A DNA stretch of 47,497 nt from CAYRFQ01 sp964423615. GTDB lineage: Bacteria; Planctomycetota; Planctomycetia; Gemmatales; Gemmataceae. The notes under the pieces are model-generated. The model was not told the DNA's origin. It did not search any database and saw nothing but the letters and a program-made list of their open reading frames with translations. The first letter of the stretch is position 1. Each line of letters opens with the position of its first letter. The position numbers were made by a program, and so were the translations under genes. Of the stretch, positions 29,893 through 37,422 are shown piece by piece. The stretch is from positions 1-47,497 of the forward strand of contig CAYRFQ010000052.1 in the NCBI GenBank assembly GCA_964423615.1, read 5' to 3'.

Positions 29893-30384
29893 TTATCCCT
29901 GTTTGTTAGGCTTGCGGAAGTACAACAAATCGTGTCGGCGGATGGCCACGCCTGTCGCTCCATTCGGACGTGGTCCGAGAGTATAGATTCCAAGTTTCCC
30001 TGTGGTCGTTTCTGAGAGATATAGTGCCGATTGACCTTTCGCGAGCGAACCCGTCGTCATCATGAAATGTACATGTTGACGTGGTTCGACCTTGAATTCT
30101 TGGACGAGGTCAACTTCGGCCCAACCACGGATCTTTCCGGTTAGACGATCGATCACCGTTCCAAGCAATTTTCCAGACCGATAATCCAGAATCCACAGGC
30201 CCTCGGTCGGACCGCGACCACCGGGAACCGTAACGTCTCCGGTACACATAATGAATTCTTCGTGTCGAGAATCACCGGCCTGGGCAGGTGGGGCTGAGTA
30301 GTAAGACTTCGTTGCGATGACGCCCAGAAGCACTCCCACTGCCAACCATGCGAAACGTCCCAATCGCTTGAGGTGATCTTTCAT
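29893..30384 (-). CDS. Membrane-anchored small protein of unknown function
   Basis: A 163-residue protein with one N-terminal hydrophobic helix (FAWLAVGVLLGVIATKSYYS), probably a signal anchor, then a ~120-residue soluble part. The soluble part contains FIMCTGDVTVPGGRGPTEGL, WILDYRSGKLLGTVIDRLTG and HVHFMMTTG. It reads as two or more beta-blade-like strands (DYRSGKLLG), with some resemblance to short propeller fragments. No family recognised. AGGAGG lies six bases before ATG 30384, so the start is firm. The open frame extends upstream but lacks such a signal. It is divergent from the EEP-family gene. Confidence 0.85.
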   Translation of the reverse strand: MKDHLKRLGRFAWLAVGVLLGVIATKSYYSAPPAQAGDSRHEEFIMCTGDVTVPGGRGPTEGLWILDYRSGKLLGTVIDRLTGKIRGWAEVDLVQEFKVEPRQHVHFMMTTGSLAKGQSALYLSETTTGKLGIYTLGPRPNGATGVAIRRHDLLYFRKPNKQG

Positions 30385-30434
30385 ATCGTCCTCCTGGCTT
30401 ATTCGTAATGAAACCGATCCTGTCTTCGCGCGAC

Positions 30435-30463
30435 AATATAGCAAGTCCGCCCAATCAAACCAA
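30435..30463 (-). promoter_or_regulatory. Promoter for the minus-strand membrane protein
   Basis: Read on the minus strand: TTGGTT (30463-30458), a 17-base spacer and TATATT (30440-30435). It is about 50 bases from the start codon. A TTGACA on the same strand just upstream overlaps the opposing promoter. Confidence 0.55.
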
Positions 30464-30473
30464 CATCGATTAC

Positions 30474-30502
30474 TTGTCAAGTTTTTCCATGCTCTGTATG
30501 AT
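30474..30502 (+). promoter_or_regulatory. Promoter for the EEP-family gene
   Basis: TTGTCA at 30474-30479, a 17-base spacer and TATGAT at 30497-30502. The start codon used is at 30597, leaving a leader of ~90 bases. The -35 sits within CTTGTCAAG, whose reverse strand supplies TTGACA, so the two divergent promoters overlap. Confidence 0.6.
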
Positions 30503-30596
30503 ACTCCCACTTCGGAAACCACAGTGATGTTTGTCCAAGGATGGCCAGGTTCTCCAAGTTGTTTTGCCGTGTTTGCTCTTCTCGAAAGGATTGTTG

Positions 30597-31697
30597 ATGG
30601 CTCGTTCGAAACAAAAAGTCTCGGCGTTGCGGGTGCTCTTCCCGTTGGTGGTCCTCTTGTTCGGGGCATTAGTCTACAACTTCCGCGAAAACATTCCGTT
30701 GTTCGTTCCCAATGGGGAGGCGGACGTTGGGAAACCGTTGCCTCCTGGGGAGTACATGTTTTGCTTCTGGAACCTCGAGAACTTTTTCGACAACATCGAT
30801 GATTCTCGGAACAACATAGACGATCCCTATGACGACTGGTTTGCCAGTGATGCCGAAGCGTACCAACTCAAGCTACAACGACACTGTGAGGTCCTGTTGA
30901 AACTGAATGGAGGTCGGGGACCAGACATCCTGGCGCTGGCCGAAGTCGAGTCGGAAGCGGCTGCCAATGCTTTGAAAGATGCTCTCAACGAACGTCTCCC
31001 CGAGGGCGTCGAACCTTACAAGGATGCTCTGTTCAAGAAGGTCGCCCGCGGACGCCACATCTCTTGCCCGATCATCACAAGACTTAACGTTGTCCGAAAC
31101 AAGACTCAACAATTTGATAGATCGCGGCGGATTGTCAAAGGGCATGTGAACGCGGGCGGAAAGGAACTTATTGTCATCGCATCCCATTGGACGTCCCGAA
31201 TTTCTGACAAAGACGGGTCGGGTCGGGGGAAATATGCCAAACTGATCTACGGTCGTGTTCGCGAAATGTACCAGGCCAACAAAGATGTTGACGTGATTGT
31301 GTGTGGAGATTTCAACGACGGACCCGAAGACCGAAGCGTCGTGGAGCATCTGCATGCCACCGGAAACAAAGCCGCCGTTTTGAACAGCACGAAACCACTA
31401 CTCTTGAACCTGATGGCGAACAAAAATCCGTTGACATATGGAACGCACTACTACGACAGAGACCGTAAAAATGGCCCCTGGTTTATCTTTGACCAAGTCG
31501 TAGTCTCGCCGGGAATGCTCGATCAGAACGGGTGGACATGTAAGGTCGATTCTGTCCGCACCATCCGTCCGTTTACCGACTCACGAGGAAAATCCAGAGG
31601 CCCATGGGGCTTCGAAACGAAAAACAAAGACCTCGACCCCGAGGATCGAGGCTACAGCGATCACTACCCGGTCGTCGTGACGTTGTCCGTGAAGTAG
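30597..31697 (+). CDS. Membrane-anchored endonuclease/exonuclease/phosphatase family protein
   Basis: A 366-residue EEP-fold hydrolase behind one N-terminal helix (ALRVLFPLVVLLFGALVYNF), so probably exported and anchored. Motifs are in the usual order: FWNLENFFD, catalytic Glu in LALAEVES, ASHWTSR, Asp/Asn in CGDFNDGPED, and SDHYPVVVTL at the end. The fold covers DNases, phosphodiesterases and sphingomyelinase-like phosphatases. The planctomycete extracytoplasmic version could act on environmental DNA or phosphodiesters (inference). AAAGGA precedes ATG 30597. The longer frame from 30531 lacks a Shine-Dalgarno. Confidence 0.92.
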   Translation: MARSKQKVSALRVLFPLVVLLFGALVYNFRENIPLFVPNGEADVGKPLPPGEYMFCFWNLENFFDNIDDSRNNIDDPYDDWFASDAEAYQLKLQRHCEVLLKLNGGRGPDILALAEVESEAAANALKDALNERLPEGVEPYKDALFKKVARGRHISCPIITRLNVVRNKTQQFDRSRRIVKGHVNAGGKELIVIASHWTSRISDKDGSGRGKYAKLIYGRVREMYQANKDVDVIVCGDFNDGPEDRSVVEHLHATGNKAAVLNSTKPLLLNLMANKNPLTYGTHYYDRDRKNGPWFIFDQVVVSPGMLDQNGWTCKVDSVRTIRPFTDSRGKSRGPWGFETKNKDLDPEDRGYSDHYPVVVTLSVK

Positions 31698-31726
31698 TTG
31701 AGAGTTGAGTGAAAGTGGTCAAGAAC

Positions 31727-31758
31727 AGTAGGTTGTACTGACCCGAGTACAACCTACT
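31727..31758. terminator. Bidirectional terminator hairpin
   Basis: A perfect 13-bp stem: AGTAGGTTGTACT (31727-31739) and AGTACAACCTACT (31746-31758), with loop GACCCG. It lies between the stop of the EEP gene (31697, +) and the stop of the minus-strand mini-protein (31764) and can serve both. Confidence 0.8.
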
Positions 31759-31763
31759 ACCAC

Positions 31764-31973
31764 TCAGTTGGACCAGTCAATAACTCGCAATGCAGATGCG
31801 AAAAGTTCGTTGTCTTCGTCTCCGTGGCATCCGTGAGCAAAGACGAAAAAGGCCGAGATGAGGACCAAAACACCGAACCGTATGACGACCATCCAGGGAT
31901 GGGTGTCGATGCCCGTTGGGGAATTGTGTGTCGGACTTGAAACGTCTCGTTCGACATCGTCTTCTACGAGCAT
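31764..31973 (-). CDS. 69-residue single-helix membrane protein, coupled to the hydrolase gene
   Basis: Its ATG (31973-31971) shares one base with the hydrolase stop TAA (TAATG), a classic coupling signal. The product has a ~28-residue polar N-terminal part, one membrane helix (VVIRFGVLVLISAFFVFAHG) and a short tail (CHGDEDNELFASALRVIDWS). No family recognised. Position and helix support a real gene. It could anchor or partner the upstream secreted enzymes. Confidence 0.6.
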   Translation of the reverse strand: MLVEDDVERDVSSPTHNSPTGIDTHPWMVVIRFGVLVLISAFFVFAHGCHGDEDNELFASALRVIDWSN

Positions 31974-32848
31974 TACCTGAGCTTCTCCTTGAAGAACTTC
32001 ACAGTTTTTTCCAACGACTGTTGGAGTTTTTTCCCTCCCCAACCGTGTCCTTCTCCCTTCATGACCACGACCTCTGCAGAAACTTGTTTGGCACGCAAGA
32101 GCTTGGCCATGTCGACCGAGTTGTGCAACCCAACCAGAGTGTCTTTGTCTCCGTGGAAGAACAAAAACGGCGGGTCGTCCTTGCTGACATACTTTTGCGG
32201 TGATCCCTTGGCGTAGAGTGCCTTGGCCTTCTTGTAGGGCGCTCCGAAGAATGGGATCAGGAAAAAATTCTCAGACTGTTTGGTCCACCGTTTGACCATG
32301 AAATCGGTAGGGCCAAAGAAGCTCACAACGGCCTGAACGCGGCTGGATTGCTTTGGGTGTCCGCCGTTCCCTTCGAGTCCGGCAGTCTTGTCGGCGGCAC
32401 CAAGAAGGCAGACCAAATGAGCCCCCGCCGAAAAACCAACGGCTCCAATTTTATTGGGGTCGATGCGGTATTTCTTGGCGTTTGCCCGCAGCCATCGGAC
32501 TGCAGCCTTGCAGTCGTGGACTTGGGCGGGAAACTTGGCCTTGGGCGTCAAGCGATACGAGATCGTCGCAGCAACGAATCCTTTCTTACCCAACACTTTC
32601 GTCAATTCCGAAAGCTGTTTCCGACTCCCGGTTCGCCAACCACCCCCGTGAATGCAAACGATAGTTGGAAATGGGCCTTTGGCCTTCGGTCCGTTAGGTA
32701 CGGCCAAATCCAACATCAGTTTCTGTTTACCGCCTTTGCCGTAAACGACGTCGGCCTTGTAGTCGACCTCCCTCGTCTCTTGTGCGATAACACCGGAAGA
32801 TGTCGCGACGAACAAAGACAGAACCGGGAGAATGAACAAACGATTCAT
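31973..32848 (-). CDS. Secreted alpha/beta hydrolase (esterase, BD-FAE-like)
   Basis: A 291-residue esterase/lipase-type hydrolase with a signal peptide (LFILPVLSLFVATSSGVIAQ, cut near residue 22). Oxyanion motif HGGGW is at 67-71, nucleophile Ser140 in GFSAG, and probable acid and base are Asp236 (HGDKDTLV) and His268 (GEGHGWGG). This is the planctomycete group related to carbohydrate or feruloyl esterases; substrate unknown. I start at ATG 32848, the first residue of the signal peptide. It is the middle gene of a unit: the DUF1080 gene ends 14 bp upstream and a mini membrane gene overlaps its stop. Confidence 0.92.
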   Translation of the reverse strand: MNRLFILPVLSLFVATSSGVIAQETREVDYKADVVYGKGGKQKLMLDLAVPNGPKAKGPFPTIVCIHGGGWRTGSRKQLSELTKVLGKKGFVAATISYRLTPKAKFPAQVHDCKAAVRWLRANAKKYRIDPNKIGAVGFSAGAHLVCLLGAADKTAGLEGNGGHPKQSSRVQAVVSFFGPTDFMVKRWTKQSENFFLIPFFGAPYKKAKALYAKGSPQKYVSKDDPPFLFFHGDKDTLVGLHNSVDMAKLLRAKQVSAEVVVMKGEGHGWGGKKLQQSLEKTVKFFKEKLR

Positions 32849-32862
32849 GGGACTTTTCCGTT

Positions 32863-33582
32863 CTACTTTTCGTTCGAGAGATATTTCCACATCAAGTTCT
32901 TGAATTCGATCTCAAAGTTTTCGGCTTGGAGACCGATTTGGCCGCGGTTGTGCTCACAGATTTTCGTGGCGGTTTGGTACCCATTCACCCATAACGTTAT
33001 CTTTTTGCCCTTGGTGGTGATTTCGTAGGTGTTCCACTCACCCGCAGGGTTACCTCGTTGAGGACCGTCGAGTTTCGTTGAGTATTTCTCGGCCCCAGGA
33101 CGCATGTACCCGAAGAGGTAGCCGACGTTCAAGTTGCCGACCTGGGCTTGGTGCCAACGTTTTGCGTCGGCGGACGTGCGAACGAAGATTCCGCTGTTGT
33201 ATTTCGGATCTCCGGACACTTTCTTCAATCGCCACTCGACGTGAAAAATGCCGTCGCCAAATCGATAGTCGTAGAGCAACGCCTCAAGATATCCTTCGCC
33301 TTTGCAAACGATCCGGTGATTCTCCTCGTCGTAGCTCCAGGGATTGCCCTTCTTCAATTCGGTTCCTGCCGGGAGGGGAACTCGCCGCCAGTACCCGAGA
33401 CCGCGAACGGCTCGGTTCCTCTCGTCTTTGAGGAGATCGCGCCATCCACGTCCTTGGTCTTTTTCGAATTGGCTTTTGCCTGGTTGTTGTTTTTCACCCG
33501 CGGCAGTGACGATCTTGGGCGCAGGGAGCAAGCAAATCAAGGCGGACCACAACACGGTGGCCGCGACGATCACGTATCGCAC
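32863..33582 (-). CDS. DUF1080 (3-keto-disaccharide hydrolase) domain protein, secreted
   Basis: A 239-residue exported protein. The signal peptide is about residues 1-28 (VIVAATVLWSALICLLPAP) and the rest is one DUF1080 jelly-roll. Conserved text includes YDYRFGDGIFHVEWRLKK, PKYNSGIFVRTSAD, GPQRGNPAGEWNTYEITTKG and NRGQIGLQAENFEIEFKNL. Some family members hydrolyse 3-keto-glycosides, and many are merely secreted sugar-binding proteins. The GTG start at 33582 follows AAAGGAG at good distance. It is the first gene of the DUF1080 / esterase / mini-protein operon, which suggests extracellular carbohydrate processing. Confidence 0.92.
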   Translation of the reverse strand: MRYVIVAATVLWSALICLLPAPKIVTAAGEKQQPGKSQFEKDQGRGWRDLLKDERNRAVRGLGYWRRVPLPAGTELKKGNPWSYDEENHRIVCKGEGYLEALLYDYRFGDGIFHVEWRLKKVSGDPKYNSGIFVRTSADAKRWHQAQVGNLNVGYLFGYMRPGAEKYSTKLDGPQRGNPAGEWNTYEITTKGKKITLWVNGYQTATKICEHNRGQIGLQAENFEIEFKNLMWKYLSNEK

Positions 33583-34150
33583 TATTGAATCTCCTTTGTT
33601 GAGGTCGAGTCGCTACATCGCATCGTTACCGAAAAATAAAGAGGGCGGAAACGTGTGACCCAGCGTTCGGGACATTTTCAAGAGGCCATGATAATGGCAA
33701 TAAAAACCGGCAGCCAATAAAAACCCCAAGTCCATGTTGGCGTGGCGTCAATGTGTGTCCTTCGGAAAGATCCTACAGACCCGCGAGAGACTGAAATCGC
33801 GTTCCTAACATAAGATTCGCAGCTTGGAGTCCGACAACCCCGGAGCCCTCAAGGGCTCAACAGATAACGGTTTTCTGCGTTTGGGATTTTATTGACTTGA
33901 GAGCTGAGAGGTCTTAATCTGAAGCTGGTATTATGGTTGTCATATCGGGGAATGCCTGGCCTGCTCTTTTCGGTTTCCCTCTACTCAGCAACGCGGGATG
34001 TGTTGCGAGTTGCGTTGTGACGACTGCACTCCAATGATCCTCGTCTATTTTCAGAAATATTCCCGAAGTTCGCATGCGAATCACGGGTTTTCCCACTGCA
34101 ACATTTACAATTGTTTTTGATTGTAAAGGCATCCTCACCCACCTGGACCT
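33583..34150. other. Divergent intergenic region
   Basis: A 568-bp gap between the DUF1080 operon (-) and the PSCyt operon (+). It holds the promoter at 33892-33920 and a small hairpin (GAGCCC/GGGCTC, 33843-33858). No convincing frame. Confidence 0.5.
33892..33920 (+). promoter_or_regulatory. Promoter upstream of the PSCyt operon
   Basis: TTGACT at 33892-33897, a 17-base spacer and TAATCT at 33915-33920. It would leave a ~225-base leader before the gene at 34151. Confidence 0.5.
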
Positions 34151-36997
34151 ATGCGATACACGCTCTTATTTCTATTCACTTTGATGATGCTAACTGGGGT
34201 CGATAGTCGGATTCGCGCTGACACCAAAGCAGGCATTACTTTCTTCGAGAAGAAAATCCGCCCTGTGCTCGTCCAAAAGTGCTACAAGTGTCACAATTCG
34301 AAAAAGCGAGCGCGAGGCGGGTTGATCCTCGATTCCAAAGAAGGACTCCTCGAAGGCGGGGATACTGGACCGGCAATTGTTCCCAAGCATCCTGAGAAAA
34401 GCCTTTTAATTTCGGCGATCGAGTACAACGATCCACTCCTGGAGATGCCCCCCTCGGGAAAACTACCGAAACAGGTGGTCGAGGACTTCAAGAAGTGGAT
34501 CAAGATGGGAGCGCCGGACCCACGAACCGACGACCAAACGTCGAAGCGAACCAATTCTGGCATCGACCTGGAAAAGGGCCGCAAATTCTGGTCGTTTCAG
34601 CTGCCGAAGCGGCACTCGCTGCCCAAGCTCAAGAATGAAAAATGGGCTCGCGGGCCAATCGATCGCTTCGTATTGGCAAAACTCGAAGAAAAAGCCCTCC
34701 AACCCGTTCCGAATGCCGACCGCCGGACCCTAATTCGCCGAGCGTATTTTGCCTTGATTGGGCTGCCCCCGAGTCCGAAACAAACGGCCCAATTTGTGAA
34801 TGATCCGTCGCCCAAAGCTTTCGAGACAGTCATCGACGAGTTGCTCGCTTCGCCCCACTTCGGGGAACGGTGGGCGAGGCACTGGCTGGACATTGCTCGG
34901 TTTGCTGAATCCACCGGTGGCGGTCGTTCGATGTTGTTCCCCAACGCGTGGCGGTATCGGGATTACGTTATTCACGCATTCAATTCCGACAAGTCGTATG
35001 CCCAATTCCTGATGGAACAGATCGCAGGAGACTTATTGGAGGCAAAGACCGACGAGGAACGTTACTGGCAACTCGTCGCCACGGCCTACCTCTTGCTCGG
35101 GCCAACGAACTACGAGCTGCAAGACAAACCAGTCCTCGAATCGGACGTGATCGACGAACAGATCGACTCGCTAGGTCGGGCCACGATGGGAATGACGATC
35201 GGTTGCGCTCGTTGCCACGATCACAAGTTCGATCCCATTCCGACAAAAGATTACTACGCCCTCGCGGGCATATTCAAGAATACAAAGTCACTGGTCCACA
35301 GTAACGTTTCGAAGTGGATGACGCGCTCGTTGCCGATGCCGAAAGACCTTGCAAAGGTTGTGCAAGAACATAAAAACGCAGTCGCAGGATTGGAAGCGAA
35401 GATTCGAGAGGCTCGCAAGTATTCCAAAAAGGGTGGTCAAGGCATTGGTCGTGGACCGCTCAGTGTGAGAGATTTGCCTGGCGTCGTGGTCGATGATCTC
35501 CAGGCCGTAAAGGTCGGTAATTGGAAGAAATCGACGTACATGAACACTTTTATCGGACAGAACTATCTGTATGCAACCCCAACGCAGGGGATGCCTGCGA
35601 CGTTGACATTCAGTCCCACGATTCCGGCGTCCGGAAAATACGAAGTGCGGTTGGCATTTCTTGTTGGTAGTAATAGGGCGACAAACGCAGCCATTGAAAT
35701 CCAGTTTGCTGGCAGGAAGAAACAACTTCGGATCAACCAACAGAAGGTTCCACCCATTGAAGGACGGTTTTACCCACTTGGTCAATTCGAGTTCGACAAA
35801 GGAACCGACAACTTCGTCAGGGTTTCGACCGAGGGAGCCAAAGGCGGTGTTGTGGTTGCCGACGCGGTTCAGTTCATCCCCGTTGAACAACTCAAGATTG
35901 GCCCCAAAGTCGTCGAAAAGAAACAACCGCAGCCAAAACGACCGAAGTACAACCTGGCCAAGCTGCAAAGACAGCTCAAGCAACTCCGAAAGAAAGGTCC
36001 AAAGGTTCCGAAAGCAATGGCCGTTGCGGACGTCGAGAACGTCAAAGATTTTCACATCTGTATTCGCGGGGTCGTGCACAACAAAGGCCCCACGGTACCG
36101 CGTGGCGTGCTGCAGGTTGCTACGATCGGTAAGATGCCGACGATTCCGAAAGACGCCAGTGGCCGTCTTCAGCTGGCCGAGTGGCTCGCAAGTCCTCAAC
36201 ACCCGTTGACGGCTCGCGTCATGGTCAACCGCATCTGGCATCATTTGTTCGGGAGCGGAATCGTCAAGACTGTCGATAACTTTGGAAGTACCGGGGACCG
36301 ACCGTCGCATCCAGAACTTCTGGATTACCTAGCGGTTCAATTCGTGGAACAGAACTGGTCGGTAAAGAAGCTGATTCGCGAGGTCATGCTGTCACGAACG
36401 TATCAACTCAGTAGCCGTCAAATCCAGGATGATCCCAATATCCGACGAGCCATGAAGGTTGATCCAGGAAACCGGCTCTTGTGGCGACAAAACCGAAAGC
36501 GACTTGAAGCTGAAGTCATCCGCGATGCGATTTTGAAAGTCAGTGGAAATCTCGACTTGCAGGCTGGCGGTCAAAGCATCAATGGAAAAATCGACGAACG
36601 CGACTACAAGTTCCCTGGCACTCGGCGAAGTGTTTATACTCCTGTATTCCGGAATAACTTGTTAGAACTATTCCAGGTGTTCGACTTTGCTGATCCAAAC
36701 TTGGTTGTCGGTGATCGGGCGACGAGCACGGTGGCACCACAAGCGTTATACTTGATGAATAGTCGATTTGTGATGGACCAAGCTCAGAAGACTGCGAAGC
36801 GAACGCTCGCCAAGAAGGTGACTCCGACGGATCGAATTAATTACGCGTTCCAATTGACGCTTGGACGTGATCCGACCGAACGTGAATCGGAGATGGTGAC
36901 TGGATATCTGAAAAGGACACAAGGGAATCCCGAAACCGCTTGGGAGCAAGTGTACCAAACGTTGTTTGCCAGTATTGATTTTCGGTATGTGAACTGA
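34151..36997 (+). CDS. PSCyt1/DUF1549/DUF1553 protein with golvesin-like insert
   Basis: A 948-residue secreted protein of the planctomycete-specific cytochrome family. Signal peptide (LLFLFTLMMLTGVDSRIRA). PSCyt1 heme domain with CYKCH at 44-48 (heme ligands). DUF1549 about 150-380 (RWARHWLDIARFAESTGGG, TIGCARCHDHKFDPI with a second CxxCH). An insert about 445-578 reads like a golvesin C-terminal-type beta-sandwich (YEVRLAFLVGSNRATNA, VVVADAVQFIPVE). DUF1553 about 660-930 (PLTARVMVNRIWHHLFGSG, STVAPQALYLMNS). Function is not firmly known; it is thought to act with DUF1501 partners on periplasmic polymers or in redox. The EIIA-like gene begins inside its stop (TGATG). Confidence 0.94.
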   Translation: MRYTLLFLFTLMMLTGVDSRIRADTKAGITFFEKKIRPVLVQKCYKCHNSKKRARGGLILDSKEGLLEGGDTGPAIVPKHPEKSLLISAIEYNDPLLEMPPSGKLPKQVVEDFKKWIKMGAPDPRTDDQTSKRTNSGIDLEKGRKFWSFQLPKRHSLPKLKNEKWARGPIDRFVLAKLEEKALQPVPNADRRTLIRRAYFALIGLPPSPKQTAQFVNDPSPKAFETVIDELLASPHFGERWARHWLDIARFAESTGGGRSMLFPNAWRYRDYVIHAFNSDKSYAQFLMEQIAGDLLEAKTDEERYWQLVATAYLLLGPTNYELQDKPVLESDVIDEQIDSLGRATMGMTIGCARCHDHKFDPIPTKDYYALAGIFKNTKSLVHSNVSKWMTRSLPMPKDLAKVVQEHKNAVAGLEAKIREARKYSKKGGQGIGRGPLSVRDLPGVVVDDLQAVKVGNWKKSTYMNTFIGQNYLYATPTQGMPATLTFSPTIPASGKYEVRLAFLVGSNRATNAAIEIQFAGRKKQLRINQQKVPPIEGRFYPLGQFEFDKGTDNFVRVSTEGAKGGVVVADAVQFIPVEQLKIGPKVVEKKQPQPKRPKYNLAKLQRQLKQLRKKGPKVPKAMAVADVENVKDFHICIRGVVHNKGPTVPRGVLQVATIGKMPTIPKDASGRLQLAEWLASPQHPLTARVMVNRIWHHLFGSGIVKTVDNFGSTGDRPSHPELLDYLAVQFVEQNWSVKKLIREVMLSRTYQLSSRQIQDDPNIRRAMKVDPGNRLLWRQNRKRLEAEVIRDAILKVSGNLDLQAGGQSINGKIDERDYKFPGTRRSVYTPVFRNNLLELFQVFDFADPNLVVGDRATSTVAPQALYLMNSRFVMDQAQKTAKRTLAKKVTPTDRINYAFQLTLGRDPTERESEMVTGYLKRTQGNPETAWEQVYQTLFASIDFRYVN

Positions 36998-37398
36998 TGA
37001 GTGAGTGGGCGTTCGACGAGTTCGGATATCTGGTCGTGGAATTGTCCGACTCTGTTGTTGCTTCCCAAGAATTGGTCATTCGTTATTTAGTTGGGGAACT
37101 GGCTGCGCAAGAGAAATTGAGCGCATTGCAAACTAAGGAACCCATTCGTAGAATTTTGGCCAGAGAAAGACTCGGTTCGACTATTTTACCAAACGGCCGT
37201 GTTGTCAATCCTCATACGAAGGCTTCGGTTCCGAAAGTGTTGGAGATTATGGGCAGTTCTGCGATCCCAATTACTTGGGAAGGAGCACCTGCCTTTGCGG
37301 CAATAACCCATGTGTGTCTGCTTTTATTACCTGATGGACAACCCACGGCTTCCCTGCGAGCGATGGAACACGTAACAAAACTCATGAGCAATATCTGA
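36997..37398 (+). CDS. PTS EIIA-like (fructose/nitrogen type) domain protein
   Basis: A 133-residue protein read from an ATG overlapping the previous stop by one base (TGATG). The line ILARERLGSTILPNGRVVNP continues into HTKA with phospho-acceptor candidate His73, matching the ILTREKMGSTGIGNGIAIPH style of PtsN. The later SSAIPITWEGAPAFAAITHV and LLLLPDGQPTASLRAMEHVT follow the type 2 EIIA domain to its end. The family accepts phosphate from HPr or NPr; regulatory EIIANtr members then signal by binding partners. No EIIB or EIIC is adjacent, so regulation is more likely than sugar transport. GRVVNPH departs from the usual GIAIPH, so phosphorylation is not certain. Confidence 0.75.
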   Translation: MSEWAFDEFGYLVVELSDSVVASQELVIRYLVGELAAQEKLSALQTKEPIRRILARERLGSTILPNGRVVNPHTKASVPKVLEIMGSSAIPITWEGAPAFAAITHVCLLLLPDGQPTASLRAMEHVTKLMSNI

Positions 37399-37422
37399 AC
37401 TGTCCGCGAAAGGTTCAACATA

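Noticed and set aside
33914..34138. Minus-strand 74-codon frame before the PSCyt gene
   Set aside because: No start signal or domain, and it covers the probable leader of the + strand operon.
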